Position numbers and translations under genes: made by a program. From Actinomyces sp. HMSC035G02 (GTDB lineage Bacteria > Actinomycetota > Actinomycetes > Actinomycetales > Actinomycetaceae), in contig KV835887.1 of the NCBI GenBank assembly GCA_001838165.1, positions 1 through 63,351 of the forward strand: a DNA stretch of 63,351 nucleotides. Direction: 5' to 3'. Below, piece by piece: positions 52,916-60,576 of this stretch; position 1 is the first letter of the stretch, and each line of letters begins with the position of its first letter. A model generated the notes under the pieces. It was not told the origin of the DNA, ran no database searches, and saw nothing but the letters and a program-made list of their open reading frames with translations.

Positions 52916-55129
52916 TCAGATCCACGCACCCGAGGATGCGAAGTAGTACCAGCGGCCGTCGATCATCTGCCAGCCGGTGACCATGTGGCCATCACCTGCG
53001 AAGTAGTACCAGGTGACGCCAACGTGCTGCCAGCCGGTGAGCATGGCACCCGAGGGGGCCAGGTAGTACCAGCTGCCGGCGTACTGCCAGCCGGTGAGCA
53101 TCGCACCTGAGGCGGAGAGGAGGTACCAGGTGCCATCGACTTGCACCCAGCCGGTCGCCATAACGCCGGTCACGGGATCCAGGTAGTACCAGGAACCATC
53201 CTTGACCCAGCCACTCACGCGAGCGCCGTAGGCGTTGTAGTAGCTCCACTTGCCGTCCTGGAGGTCCCAGCCGGTGACCATCATGCCCGCCGAGTTGAAG
53301 CGGTAGGTGGCGTCACCAATCGTGATGGTCTGGTTGGTCGCGTAGCTGGAGTCCTCCAGCTGCCACTTCCAGCCCGAGCCGGTGTTCACCCAGTGCGCGG
53401 GGGTGACCGCGGGGGCGGGCTCGGGGGTGGGCTGCGGGTCCGGGGTGGGCTGCGGCTCGGGAGCGGGCTCCTCGCCGGGGTCGGTCAGACCCAGGTAGGC
53501 AGCGTCCAGGCGCATGAACTCAATGTTCTTGTAGCCGCCGGACTCGTACAGCAGGCCCCAGGTGCCGTCACCGAGGGGGTGCAGCGTCGAGTAGGCCATC
53601 TCGCCGCTCTCGAAGACCTTGCCGTCGTTCCAGGTGAAGCCGTCGTCGTAGGAGACACGAATGGTGCCGTTGGCGCGGGCGCTGGAGGAGTCGGCGTTCG
53701 AGAAGAGCAGGACGCGAGCGCGCGCGGAGCCCTCGGGGGCATCCGGGTAGGCGCGCACGATGGAGGCGTTGTTACGCGGGTCCGTCAGGTCCCAGTTATG
53801 GCGGAAGGGACCCCAGGTCTGCCCACCATCGTAGGAGATGGCTTCGAGGCGCTGGCCGGCGGTGCCCTGCGTACGCGAGTTGAGGAGCAGGCGACCGTCG
53901 GAGAGCTCGACGACCTTGTTTTCGTCGGCGCTGCCCTCGGTGGGCTCGCCGGGCTTCCACGTCGCGCCATGGTCGTCGGAGTAGACGGAGACGGCCATGA
54001 GCGAGGTCGTGCCGGAGTTGGCGACGGCGTACTGCTGGATGAGGCGGCCGGCGTGGGCACCGTAGCGCAGCTGGATGCCTTCACCGGAGGAAGCGAAGCG
54101 GGTGAACCACTGGCCCTCGTGTCCGGCGGTCACCTGGTCGGTGATGGTGCGGGGGTTCACCCAGGTTTCGCCGTTGTCGTGGGATTCGACGACGTGGGCG
54201 TGCAGGATATTACGAGCCGCGGGATCGGTGCCCAGCTGGGACTGGAAGAGGCCGGCGTCGTAAGACTTGACCGAGAACAGGAAGATCGTTCCGGTGGTGC
54301 GGTCCACGACGAACGAGGGATCGGAGTAGCCGATCTTCTCCGCGCCGGGAGTACCGGCCAGGGCGGTCTTGATGGGGGTCCAGGACTTACCGCCGTCCTT
54401 GGAGATGCGGTAGATGATGGAGTTGGCCTGGGGGGCGTCCTGGCAGGTGTTGGGGCGACCGTCCCACGCAGCGATGATCCAGCCGTTGTTGGCGGCGGTC
54501 AGCGCGGGGATGCGATGGCAGTTGAAACCGGCGAGGCCGGGGGACGCGAGGCGGACCTTGTCGCCGATCGCGTAGTCCTGCGGGGTCTCCAGCGGGTCCG
54601 GGGCCGGGGGACGTTCACCCTGGGCGACGGTCACGGGGTCGGCGTTGGCGGTGATACCACCGGCGATGACGTCGGTGCCGTTGCGGTCACGGGTGGCCGC
54701 CCACGTGGTCATCGGGGTGAAGGTGCCGGCCGCGACGTCGTCGGCGGTCACGGTGTGCGTGGCGGTCGTGCACTGCTTGGTGGTGTGCGCGGCGAGGTTG
54801 TGCCAGCGGCAGTTCGGAGCGCCGGTGGTGAGGACGCCGGACAGGTTCGAGTCCACCGGGAAGACGGTGAGAGCACTGTCGGTGTTGTTGGTGTAGGTGA
54901 CGGTGACGGTGATCAGGTCACCTTCGTACACCTTGTCTCCGTGGGAGTCGGTGCGCGTGACGGTGACGGTGATGGGGGCCGAACCTTCGTCGGTTGCCGA
55001 GGCCGCCACCGGAGCGGCTGCACCGGTGTCACTGGTCGGGGTCGCGAGCGCGGGAACCGAGAGAGTCGCACACAGCAGCACGGCTCCCGAGGCAGCCGCG
55101 AGGGCGCGCCCGTAGTGGCGGAGGGTCAT
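52916..55129 (-). CDS. nanH: Secreted sialidase (GH33) with C-terminal choline-binding-type repeats
   Basis: 737 residues. The signal peptide ([20 protein letters not shown]) ends near residue 29. Residues ~48-150 form an immunoglobulin-like beta domain ([14 protein letters not shown]). The six-bladed catalytic domain spans ~185-545. Its first arginine lies in [16 protein letters not shown] (RIP motif near residue 200), and five Asp-boxes appear: [41 protein letters not shown] Pro-rich linker leads to seven cell-wall-binding repeats (for example [20 protein letters not shown]). No LPXTG motif. It would release sialic acid from host glycans while staying non-covalently bound to the surface. 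Confidence 0.93.
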   Translation of the reverse strand: MTLRHYGRALAAASGAVLLCATLSVPALATPTSDTGAAAPVAASATDEGSAPITVTVTRTDSHGDKVYEGDLITVTVTYTNNTDSALTVFPVDSNLSGVLTTGAPNCRWHNLAAHTTKQCTTATHTVTADDVAAGTFTPMTTWAATRDRNGTDVIAGGITANADPVTVAQGERPPAPDPLETPQDYAIGDKVRLASPGLAGFNCHRIPALTAANNGWIIAAWDGRPNTCQDAPQANSIIYRISKDGGKSWTPIKTALAGTPGAEKIGYSDPSFVVDRTTGTIFLFSVKSYDAGLFQSQLGTDPAARNILHAHVVESHDNGETWVNPRTITDQVTAGHEGQWFTRFASSGEGIQLRYGAHAGRLIQQYAVANSGTTSLMAVSVYSDDHGATWKPGEPTEGSADENKVVELSDGRLLLNSRTQGTAGQRLEAISYDGGQTWGPFRHNWDLTDPRNNASIVRAYPDAPEGSARARVLLFSNADSSSARANGTIRVSYDDGFTWNDGKVFESGEMAYSTLHPLGDGTWGLLYESGGYKNIEFMRLDAAYLGLTDPGEEPAPEPQPTPDPQPTPEPAPAVTPAHWVNTGSGWKWQLEDSSYATNQTITIGDATYRFNSAGMMVTGWDLQDGKWSYYNAYGARVSGWVKDGSWYYLDPVTGVMATGWVQVDGTWYLLSASGAMLTGWQYAGSWYYLAPSGAMLTGWQHVGVTWYYFAGDGHMVTGWQMIDGRWYYFASSGAWI
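52920..53370 (-). repeat. Seven cell-wall-binding repeats (~60 bp each) of the sialidase
   Basis: The 20-residue unit is GW.xxxGxWYYLxxxGxMxT (PF01473-like), repeated with 19- to 20-residue spacing. Units share long exact DNA runs such as CAGCCGGTGAGCAT and AGGTAGTACCAG, so the copy number could change by recombination. Confidence 0.8.
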
Positions 55130-55166
55130 CGTTGGTCCTTCCGATATGGGTTGTCAATCAGCGGTC

Positions 55167-55203
55167 AGTGAGTCATGACTCACTATCCACGAGATTCATC
55201 ATA
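55167..55203 (-). promoter_or_regulatory. Sialidase promoter with an 18-bp perfect palindrome
   Basis: The palindrome AGTGAGTCATGACTCACT (55167-55184) is 38 bases upstream of the nanH ATG, and a consensus -10 TATGAT (minus strand, 55198-55203) is just before it. The palindrome would overlap the early transcribed region and resembles TetR-family operators. No regulator gene is in the window. Confidence 0.65.
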
Positions 55204-55291
55204 CAAATTTAGATGCTCGCTAACCAGTTATGCGACAGACAATTTTTATCAACGTCTAGGATAATTACCCTGAAACTGCAAGGCTCCTCAT

Positions 55292-56515
55292 TCACCTGTC
55301 AGGCCGAGCACCCGGGAATTCTCCCCCGCCGACCAACCAGCCATAGACACGCTCCAACTCACGCACGCATATGCGGATGTCATACTGAGCTTCCACACCC
55401 CGATATCGCACAGCCTCAACTCGACGAGCCTCGTCTCCGCGATCGATCCACGCGTCAATGACGCGCGCGAGCGAGCGCGGATTCCCCGCCTCGAACACAC
55501 TCTCCTCCGAAAGAGCGAATTGACTGGTCGCAGTCAAGGGACCTCGCGCCAGAACAGGGACCACGCCGTGGCGTAGCGCCTCAAGAGCACCGAGGCCCTC
55601 CACCTCGATCCGCGCTGCATGCACATAGAGATCAGCCCCTCGCGAAGCCTGAGCCATCTCCGCAGGCCCCATGAAGGCGAAGCACACAGGATGCTCGATC
55701 ACCCCATCTCGCACGAGGCGATCCGACAGCTTGCGCAGACGACGTTCGGTCGGCCCACGCCCCGCCAGAGTCAGTTCAATGGAGCGAGCGTGAGAGCTGT
55801 AGCGCAAGGCACGCAGAATTGTCGCCTGGTCCTTCTCGCGTGAGAAGCGCCCAACCGACAACAATCGCACGACAGGCCGCCCGCCTCTTTCATCCCCACC
55901 TTCATCGATCACACCATCCAGCGGGACACCGTTAGATAAAACAAAGAGCGGGACAGCTAGGCCGAGCGGCACGAGACGATGCCACACCGACCCCGAGGGA
56001 CACTGAAGCGCGCCACAGCGATTGAAGATAAACCGTTTCCACACCTCGAGGATGAACCGATTCAGGACGGCACAGCGATCGAGATACACGGAGGCCGTCA
56101 GGTTTTCCGGATGAATGTGATAGGTCGCCAGAGCTGGCACACCACGAGCGCGCGCACGCCGAGCAACGACAGCCTGCAGCATAAAAGGCTCTTCCAGATG
56201 CACCAGGTCCGCCCAGGCGAGCGCCCGGTCGACCTGGCGGCGATCCGAACGGGCAAAGGCATAGCCCTGAGAGGCAATGAGCGGCGCAACGAGGGGAATA
56301 CGAAGGTGCGGAAGCGGATAATCAGGCACGCCAACGCCACAATCATCACCATGACGCGGAGGGGCAGACAGCACGCGAACATCATGTCCCCACTCTCGCA
56401 GGAGCATGATCGTCCGGCGCGCGGATGCCGCAAGCCCGTTACCGCGCGTATACAGGTCATTAATGACGAATAGGATATTGAGCTGGGCAGATGAGCCCAC
56501 CCCTTGGGGAGCCAT
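55292..56515 (-). CDS. GT4-type glycosyltransferase
   Basis: 407 residues. The GT-B fold is visible: an N-terminal domain (LNILFVINDLYTRGNGLAAS, LVHLEEPFML, TYHIHPENLTAS) and a C-terminal donor domain (VRLLSVGRFSREKDQATIL, LTLAGRGPTERRL, then ARIEVEGLGALEAL with the nucleotide-sugar Glu motif). It resembles diacylglycerol glycosyltransferases and wall- or capsule-polysaccharide enzymes. It has no signal peptide or membrane segment, so it is cytoplasmic. TAGAAT lies six bases before the ATG (leaderless). Base composition is lower in GC than neighbours. The sugar and acceptor cannot be told. Confidence 0.8.
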   Translation of the reverse strand: MAPQGVGSSAQLNILFVINDLYTRGNGLAASARRTIMLLREWGHDVRVLSAPPRHGDDCGVGVPDYPLPHLRIPLVAPLIASQGYAFARSDRRQVDRALAWADLVHLEEPFMLQAVVARRARARGVPALATYHIHPENLTASVYLDRCAVLNRFILEVWKRFIFNRCGALQCPSGSVWHRLVPLGLAVPLFVLSNGVPLDGVIDEGGDERGGRPVVRLLSVGRFSREKDQATILRALRYSSHARSIELTLAGRGPTERRLRKLSDRLVRDGVIEHPVCFAFMGPAEMAQASRGADLYVHAARIEVEGLGALEALRHGVVPVLARGPLTATSQFALSEESVFEAGNPRSLARVIDAWIDRGDEARRVEAVRYRGVEAQYDIRICVRELERVYGWLVGGGEFPGARPDR

Positions 56516-56601
56516 ACCCCAATTCTAACCACGAGAACACGATGCCTATTCCTTTCACAGGCGAAAACACCCTTGACATCAATGCGAGGCATCACAAAGA
56601 G

Positions 56602-56633
56602 TTGCCCAAAAAGTGGTTACTAGTAAACTAGTT
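56602..56633 (+). promoter_or_regulatory. Promoter of the small secreted peptide gene with two palindromes
   Basis: TTGCCC (56602-56607), a 16-bp spacer and TAAACT (56624-56629) form a plausible promoter. The palindromes TTACTAGTAA (56617-56626) and AACTAGTT (56626-56633) overlap the -10, which suggests an operator. Confidence 0.5.
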
Positions 56634-56666
56634 GTGTCAATCAGTCTTTCACAGCAAGGAACTACC

Positions 56667-56822
56667 GTGCGCCCCTCCCGTCGAACTCTGACGCGCGTCG
56701 CGTCGGCCGCCGTCGCTTCCCTCGTGATCGTTGCACCGATCTCCACCGTCTCCAACGCGGACGCCCTCTCCCCCACGTCCCTTCCCTGGACAAACGGCGC
56801 CGACGAAGCGGCGGCGAACTAG
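56667..56822 (+). CDS. Small secreted peptide (51 residues)
   Basis: 51 residues from the GTG at 56667, with AAGGA six bases upstream. A basic start (RPSRRTLTRVASAAV) and hydrophobic core (ASLVIVAPISTVSNADA) make a classical signal peptide, leaving a mature peptide of only ~20 residues (DALSPTSLPWTNGADEAAAN). It has its own promoter, ribosome site and terminator. It may be a genuine secreted peptide or the 5' remnant of a larger surface protein, although no continuation is seen in other frames before the terminator. No family recognised. Confidence 0.55.
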   Translation: MRPSRRTLTRVASAAVASLVIVAPISTVSNADALSPTSLPWTNGADEAAAN

Positions 56823-56870
56823 CCCGCGCAGGAACGCTGTCGAGCGTCACCGCGCCTTTCAGCACAAAAG

Positions 56871-56910
56871 AGCCCCGACCTCGTCCCACATTGGGTACGA
56901 GGTCGGGGCT
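56871..56910. terminator. Bidirectional terminator between the small peptide gene and ilvC
   Basis: AGCCCCGACCTCGT (56871-56884) and ACGAGGTCGGGGCT (56897-56910) form a perfect 14-bp stem, extended inside by CCCA/TGGG. Confidence 0.88.
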
Positions 56911-56937
56911 TGAAGCTATCCGAAACGGAGAGCGAGA

Positions 56938-57963
56938 TCAGCGCGCGGCGCTGCCCTCGGTGTAATCCTCGTCGGAATCGGTCCAGCCGAAGGCCTTGCG
57001 CAGCTTCTGGCCGGTCTTCTCGATCGGGTGGGCCTCTTCCTCGGCGCGCAGCGCCTTGAACTCGAGGGCGCCGTTATCCTGATCGGCGATGAACTTGCGA
57101 GCGAATGTGCCGTCCTGAATGTCGGCCAGAACAGCCTTCATGGCCTCCTTGGAGGACTCGTTGATGACACGCGGGCCGGAGACGTAGTCGCCGTACTCAG
57201 CGGTGTCGGAGCAGGACCAACGCTGCTTGGTGATGCCACCCTCGTTGATGAGGTCGACGATCTGCTTCATCTCGTGGCAGACCTCGAAGTAGGCGATCTC
57301 GGGCTGGTAGCCAGCCTCGACCAGGGTCTCGAAGCCGGCCTGGATCAGGTGGGAGACGCCGCCACACAGGACAGCCTGCTCGCCGAACAGGTCGGTCTCG
57401 GTCTCCTCGGTGAAGGTCGTCTTGATGACGCCTGCACGGGTACCGCCGATCCCCTTCGCGTAGGACAGGGCCAGCTCCCATGCCTTACCGGAGGCATCCA
57501 CCTCGACGGCGACGACATCCGGTGTGCCCTTGCCCTGCACGTAGGTCTCGCGGACCTTGTGGCCGGGGCCCTTGGGGGCGACCATGATGACGTCGTGGCC
57601 CTCGGGGACCTCGATGTAGCCGTAGCGGATGTTGAAGCCGTGCGCGAAGAGGAGGGCGGCGCCTTCCTTCAGGTTGGGGGCAATCTGCTCGGCGTAGACG
57701 TAGCGCTGAACCTGGTCGGGCAGCAGCACAGAGACGACGTCGCCCTCGGCGACGGCCTCGGCCACGTCCTTGACCTCAAGGCCGGCAGCCTCAGCCTTGG
57801 CCCACGAGGAGGAACCGGGGCGCAGGCCGACGACCACGTCAACTCCGGAATCCTTCAGGTTCAGCGCGTGCGCGTGACCCTGCGAACCGTAACCAATGAT
57901 GGCAACCTTCTTGGACTGGATCAGCGACAGGTCTGCGCCGTCGTCGTAGATGATTTCTGCCAT
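56938..57963 (-). CDS. ilvC: Ketol-acid reductoisomerase (class I)
   Basis: 341 residues from the ATG at 57963, the usual MAEIIYDD start with AAGGAG eight bases upstream; an ATG two codons earlier overlaps the ilvN stop. It isomerises and reduces acetolactate for valine, leucine and isoleucine. The NADP loop is [39 protein letters not shown] is family-specific, and the Mg ligands are in [14 protein letters not shown] and [18 protein letters not shown]. It closes the ilvBNC operon and ends at a strong hairpin. Confidence 0.96.
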   Translation of the reverse strand: MAEIIYDDGADLSLIQSKKVAIIGYGSQGHAHALNLKDSGVDVVVGLRPGSSSWAKAEAAGLEVKDVAEAVAEGDVVSVLLPDQVQRYVYAEQIAPNLKEGAALLFAHGFNIRYGYIEVPEGHDVIMVAPKGPGHKVRETYVQGKGTPDVVAVEVDASGKAWELALSYAKGIGGTRAGVIKTTFTEETETDLFGEQAVLCGGVSHLIQAGFETLVEAGYQPEIAYFEVCHEMKQIVDLINEGGITKQRWSCSDTAEYGDYVSGPRVINESSKEAMKAVLADIQDGTFARKFIADQDNGALEFKALRAEEEAHPIEKTGQKLRKAFGWTDSDEDYTEGSAAR

Positions 57964-57965
57964 TT

Positions 57966-58478
57966 TCATTTCTCCTTCAGTTGATCCGTGATCGAGCGCG
58001 ACCCGCGGCCAATGGCCACGGCACCCGACTGGACGAGTTCGGTGACGCCGTAGGGCTCCAGGGCCCGCAGCAGCGCCTCCAGCTTGGGTAGGGAGCCGAT
58101 CGATTCGATGACGACCGACTCGGGTTGCACGTCGACGACGTGTGCGCGGAACAGGTCCACGATCTGCAGGACCGAGGTACGACGGGTCTCGTCAGCCTGG
58201 ACCTTCATCATGAGCAGACGCCGTTCGACGGAGTCTTCGGGTTCAAGCTCGACGACCTTGAGGACGTTGATGAGCTTGTTGAGCTGCTTGACCACCTGCT
58301 CGATGGGCGCAGAGTCGGCGTCCACGATGATGGTCATGCGGGAGATTTCGGGATGTTCCGTCTCTCCCACGGTCAGCGACTTGATATTAAAGGCACGGCG
58401 GGCGAAAAGCGCGGCGACGCGAGTGAGCACGCCGGGCTTGTTCTCGACCAACACGGCCAGAGTGTGACGATTTGTCAT
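57966..58478 (-). CDS. ilvN: Acetolactate synthase small (regulatory) subunit
   Basis: 170 residues. IlvN activates IlvB and gives valine feedback inhibition. The N-terminal ACT domain is [20 protein letters not shown] with [20 protein letters not shown], and a second ACT-like half follows ([19 protein letters not shown]). The ATG overlaps the last base of the ilvB stop (TGATG), so it is translated by coupling. Length is typical for this subunit. Confidence 0.95.
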   Translation of the reverse strand: MTNRHTLAVLVENKPGVLTRVAALFARRAFNIKSLTVGETEHPEISRMTIIVDADSAPIEQVVKQLNKLINVLKVVELEPEDSVERRLLMMKVQADETRRTSVLQIVDLFRAHVVDVQPESVVIESIGSLPKLEALLRALEPYGVTELVQSGAVAIGRGSRSITDQLKEK

Positions 58479-60244
58479 CAGTCTTCCACCTCCCAGTCGG
58501 GCGCCATGCCCTTGGCGTAACGAATCTCATCGTTGGACACGCCCGCGGCGACCATCGGCCAGACCATCGAGTCCTTGGAGACGCGGAAGTCAATGAGAAC
58601 CGGGCGATCGTTAATCGACATGGCCCATTCGATGGCCTCGTCGACCTCGTCGATGGAGCGAACGGTGCGCGCGGCCATGCCGTAGGCCTGCGCGAGCATC
58701 TCGAAGTTGGGGATCTGCTCGCCCTCGACGGGGTTGAGTGTCGTGTTCGAGTAGCGCTTGCCGAAGAACAGGGACTGCCACTGGCGAACCATGCCCAGCA
58801 CCGAGTTGTTGATGAGGGCAACCTTGATCGGGATGTTGTTGATCGTGCAGGTGGCCAGTTCCTGGTTGGTCATCTGGAAGGAGCCGTCGCCGTCGATCGC
58901 CCACACGACCTTGTCGGGGGCCGCGACCTGGGCACCCATGGCTGCGGGGATGCAGTAGCCCATGGTGCCGGAGCCGGAGGAGGAGATGAAGCTGCGCGGG
59001 TTGTCCAGCGTGATGAACTGGGCGGCCCACATCTGGTGCTGGCCCACGCCCGTCACGTAGATCGCCTCGGGGCCGACCTTGTCGGAGAGCTTCTTGATGA
59101 CTTCCTGGGGCGCCATCATGCCGTCTTCAGGCTCGGCCCATCCGATCGGGTACTTGGTACGCAGACGGTCGAGGTAGCGCCACCATCCGGAGATGTCTGC
59201 CTTGTTTTCCGACGAGGCCTGGGCGATTTCCTCGGTGAGGATCGGCAGGGCGGTCGCCAGGTCGGCGACGATCGGGATGTCAGCGTGGCGGTTCTTCGAG
59301 ATCTCCGCGGCGTCGATGTCGATGTGCACGACGGTGGCGCGGGGCGCGAAGGAGTCGAGGCGGCCCGTCACGCGGTCGTCGAAGCGGGCGCCGAGGGCCA
59401 CGATCAGGTCGGCGCGCTGGAGGGCGCCGACGGCCGCCACGGTGCCGTGCATGCCGGGCATGCCGAGGTTGTGGCGATCAGAGTCGGGGAACGCTCCGCG
59501 GGCGGTCAGCGTGGTGACGACGGGGGCGTTCGTGACCTCGACGAGGTCGGCGAGGGCGTCGGTGGAGCCGGAGCGGACGATGCCGCCGCCCACGTAGAGC
59601 ACGGGTGCCTGAGCGTCAGCAATCGCGCGCGCAGCCGCACGCACCTGCTTCATGTTCGGCTTGTCCGCGACGCGGTAGCCGGGCAGGTCGATGGCGGGAG
59701 GCCAGGAGAAGTCCATCTCCGCGACCTGAGCGGACTTGGTGATGTCCACGAGGACCGGGCCGGGGCGGCCGGTTCCCGCGAGGTGGAAGGCCTCGGCCAG
59801 GCGCGCGGGGATCTCCGCGGGATCGGTGACGAGGAAGGAATGCTTGGTGATGGGCATCGAGGCACCCACAACGTCGGCTTCCTGGAAGGCATCACTGCCA
59901 ATCAGGGATGCGCCGACCTGGCCCGAGATCACGACGATCGGGACCGAGTCCATGCAGGCGTCGCCCAGGGCGGTGAGCACGTTGGTGGCACCAGGGCCAG
60001 ACGTCACGATCGCGCAGCCGACCTTACCGGTGGCCAGGGCGTAGCCTTCGGCGGCGTGGCCCGCACCCTGCTCGTGACGGACGAGAATGTGGCGGATGGA
60101 CGTCGACGCCAGCAGCGGGTCGTAGGTCGGGAGAATTGCGCCGCCGGGCATACCGAACACGTCGGTGACGCCCAGGGCCTCGAGGCTGGCCACAATTGCC
60201 TCGGCTCCGGTCATGCGGGTGGTGTTGGCGGTGTCGCTCACCAT
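58478..60244 (-). CDS. ilvB: Acetolactate synthase large (catalytic) subunit
   Basis: 588 residues from the ATG at 60244 (GAGAGG five bases upstream). It is a thiamine-diphosphate enzyme making acetolactate or acetohydroxybutyrate. The catalytic Glu is in LVRHEQGAGHAAEGYALATG, the FAD-linked middle domain includes RADLIVALGARFDDRVTG, and the ThDP/Mg motif is AIDGDGSFQMTNQELATC then INNIPIKVALINNS. First gene of the ilvBNC operon, preceded by a leader peptide and attenuator. Confidence 0.96.
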   Translation of the reverse strand: MVSDTANTTRMTGAEAIVASLEALGVTDVFGMPGGAILPTYDPLLASTSIRHILVRHEQGAGHAAEGYALATGKVGCAIVTSGPGATNVLTALGDACMDSVPIVVISGQVGASLIGSDAFQEADVVGASMPITKHSFLVTDPAEIPARLAEAFHLAGTGRPGPVLVDITKSAQVAEMDFSWPPAIDLPGYRVADKPNMKQVRAAARAIADAQAPVLYVGGGIVRSGSTDALADLVEVTNAPVVTTLTARGAFPDSDRHNLGMPGMHGTVAAVGALQRADLIVALGARFDDRVTGRLDSFAPRATVVHIDIDAAEISKNRHADIPIVADLATALPILTEEIAQASSENKADISGWWRYLDRLRTKYPIGWAEPEDGMMAPQEVIKKLSDKVGPEAIYVTGVGQHQMWAAQFITLDNPRSFISSSGSGTMGYCIPAAMGAQVAAPDKVVWAIDGDGSFQMTNQELATCTINNIPIKVALINNSVLGMVRQWQSLFFGKRYSNTTLNPVEGEQIPNFEMLAQAYGMAARTVRSIDEVDEAIEWAMSINDRPVLIDFRVSKDSMVWPMVAAGVSNDEIRYAKGMAPDWEVED

Positions 60245-60276
60245 TCGTCCTCTCAATCGTTGGGACCGTCTCAAAG

Positions 60277-60314
60277 AAAAAACCCCGTCAGATCCGGCAG
60301 TAGCGGATGCGGGG
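60277..60314 (-). terminator. ilvBNC attenuator terminator
   Basis: On the minus strand CCCCG (60310-60314) pairs with CGGGG (60283-60287) and ATCCG (60304-60308) with CGGAT (60292-60296), followed directly by six T (60282-60277). This is one of the few hairpins in the window with a true T-tract. It lies between the leader peptide stop and ilvB, as expected for ribosome-mediated attenuation. Confidence 0.85.
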
Positions 60315-60340
60315 AATTCGGCGTGCGATCCATCCTCACG

Positions 60341-60412
60341 TTACACGGCAGGCATCGCACGCCCGGGTACGATGACCAGGGCGAGGAATCCAATTCCGCG
60401 AACGTTGAGCAT
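60341..60412 (-). CDS. ilvB leader peptide
   Basis: 23 residues: MLNVRGIGFLALVIV followed by PGRAMPAV. Ten of 23 residues are Val, Leu or Ile, including Leu-Ala-Leu-Val-Ile-Val in a row, the residues made by the downstream operon. A TACGGT -10 box (minus strand, 60419-60424) lies six bases before the ATG, so the transcript is predicted to start at the leader codon. Ribosome stalling in the LALVIV run when branched-chain tRNAs are scarce would favour an antiterminator over the hairpin at 60277-60314. Similar leaders are known before ilvB in corynebacteria and streptomycetes. Confidence 0.85.
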   Translation of the reverse strand: MLNVRGIGFLALVIVPGRAMPAV

Positions 60413-60576
60413 GCCCTAACCGTATCTCTCCCGAGCGCTGCGCTCTTCGTCATCTCATTGTGCGGACCTTTGGACTCTGATCGCCATCTAGGACGATGGA
60501 CTGAGATGCACAGCACTTATTGCTGCTTTAATTGATACATACCTCATATCACAATCCACAACACGGAGATTTCATC

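Noticed and set aside
53141..55171. A 676-codon plus-strand frame antisense to the sialidase gene
   Set aside because: Val/Gly-rich mirror product; the sialidase with five Asp-boxes and signal peptide is clearly real.
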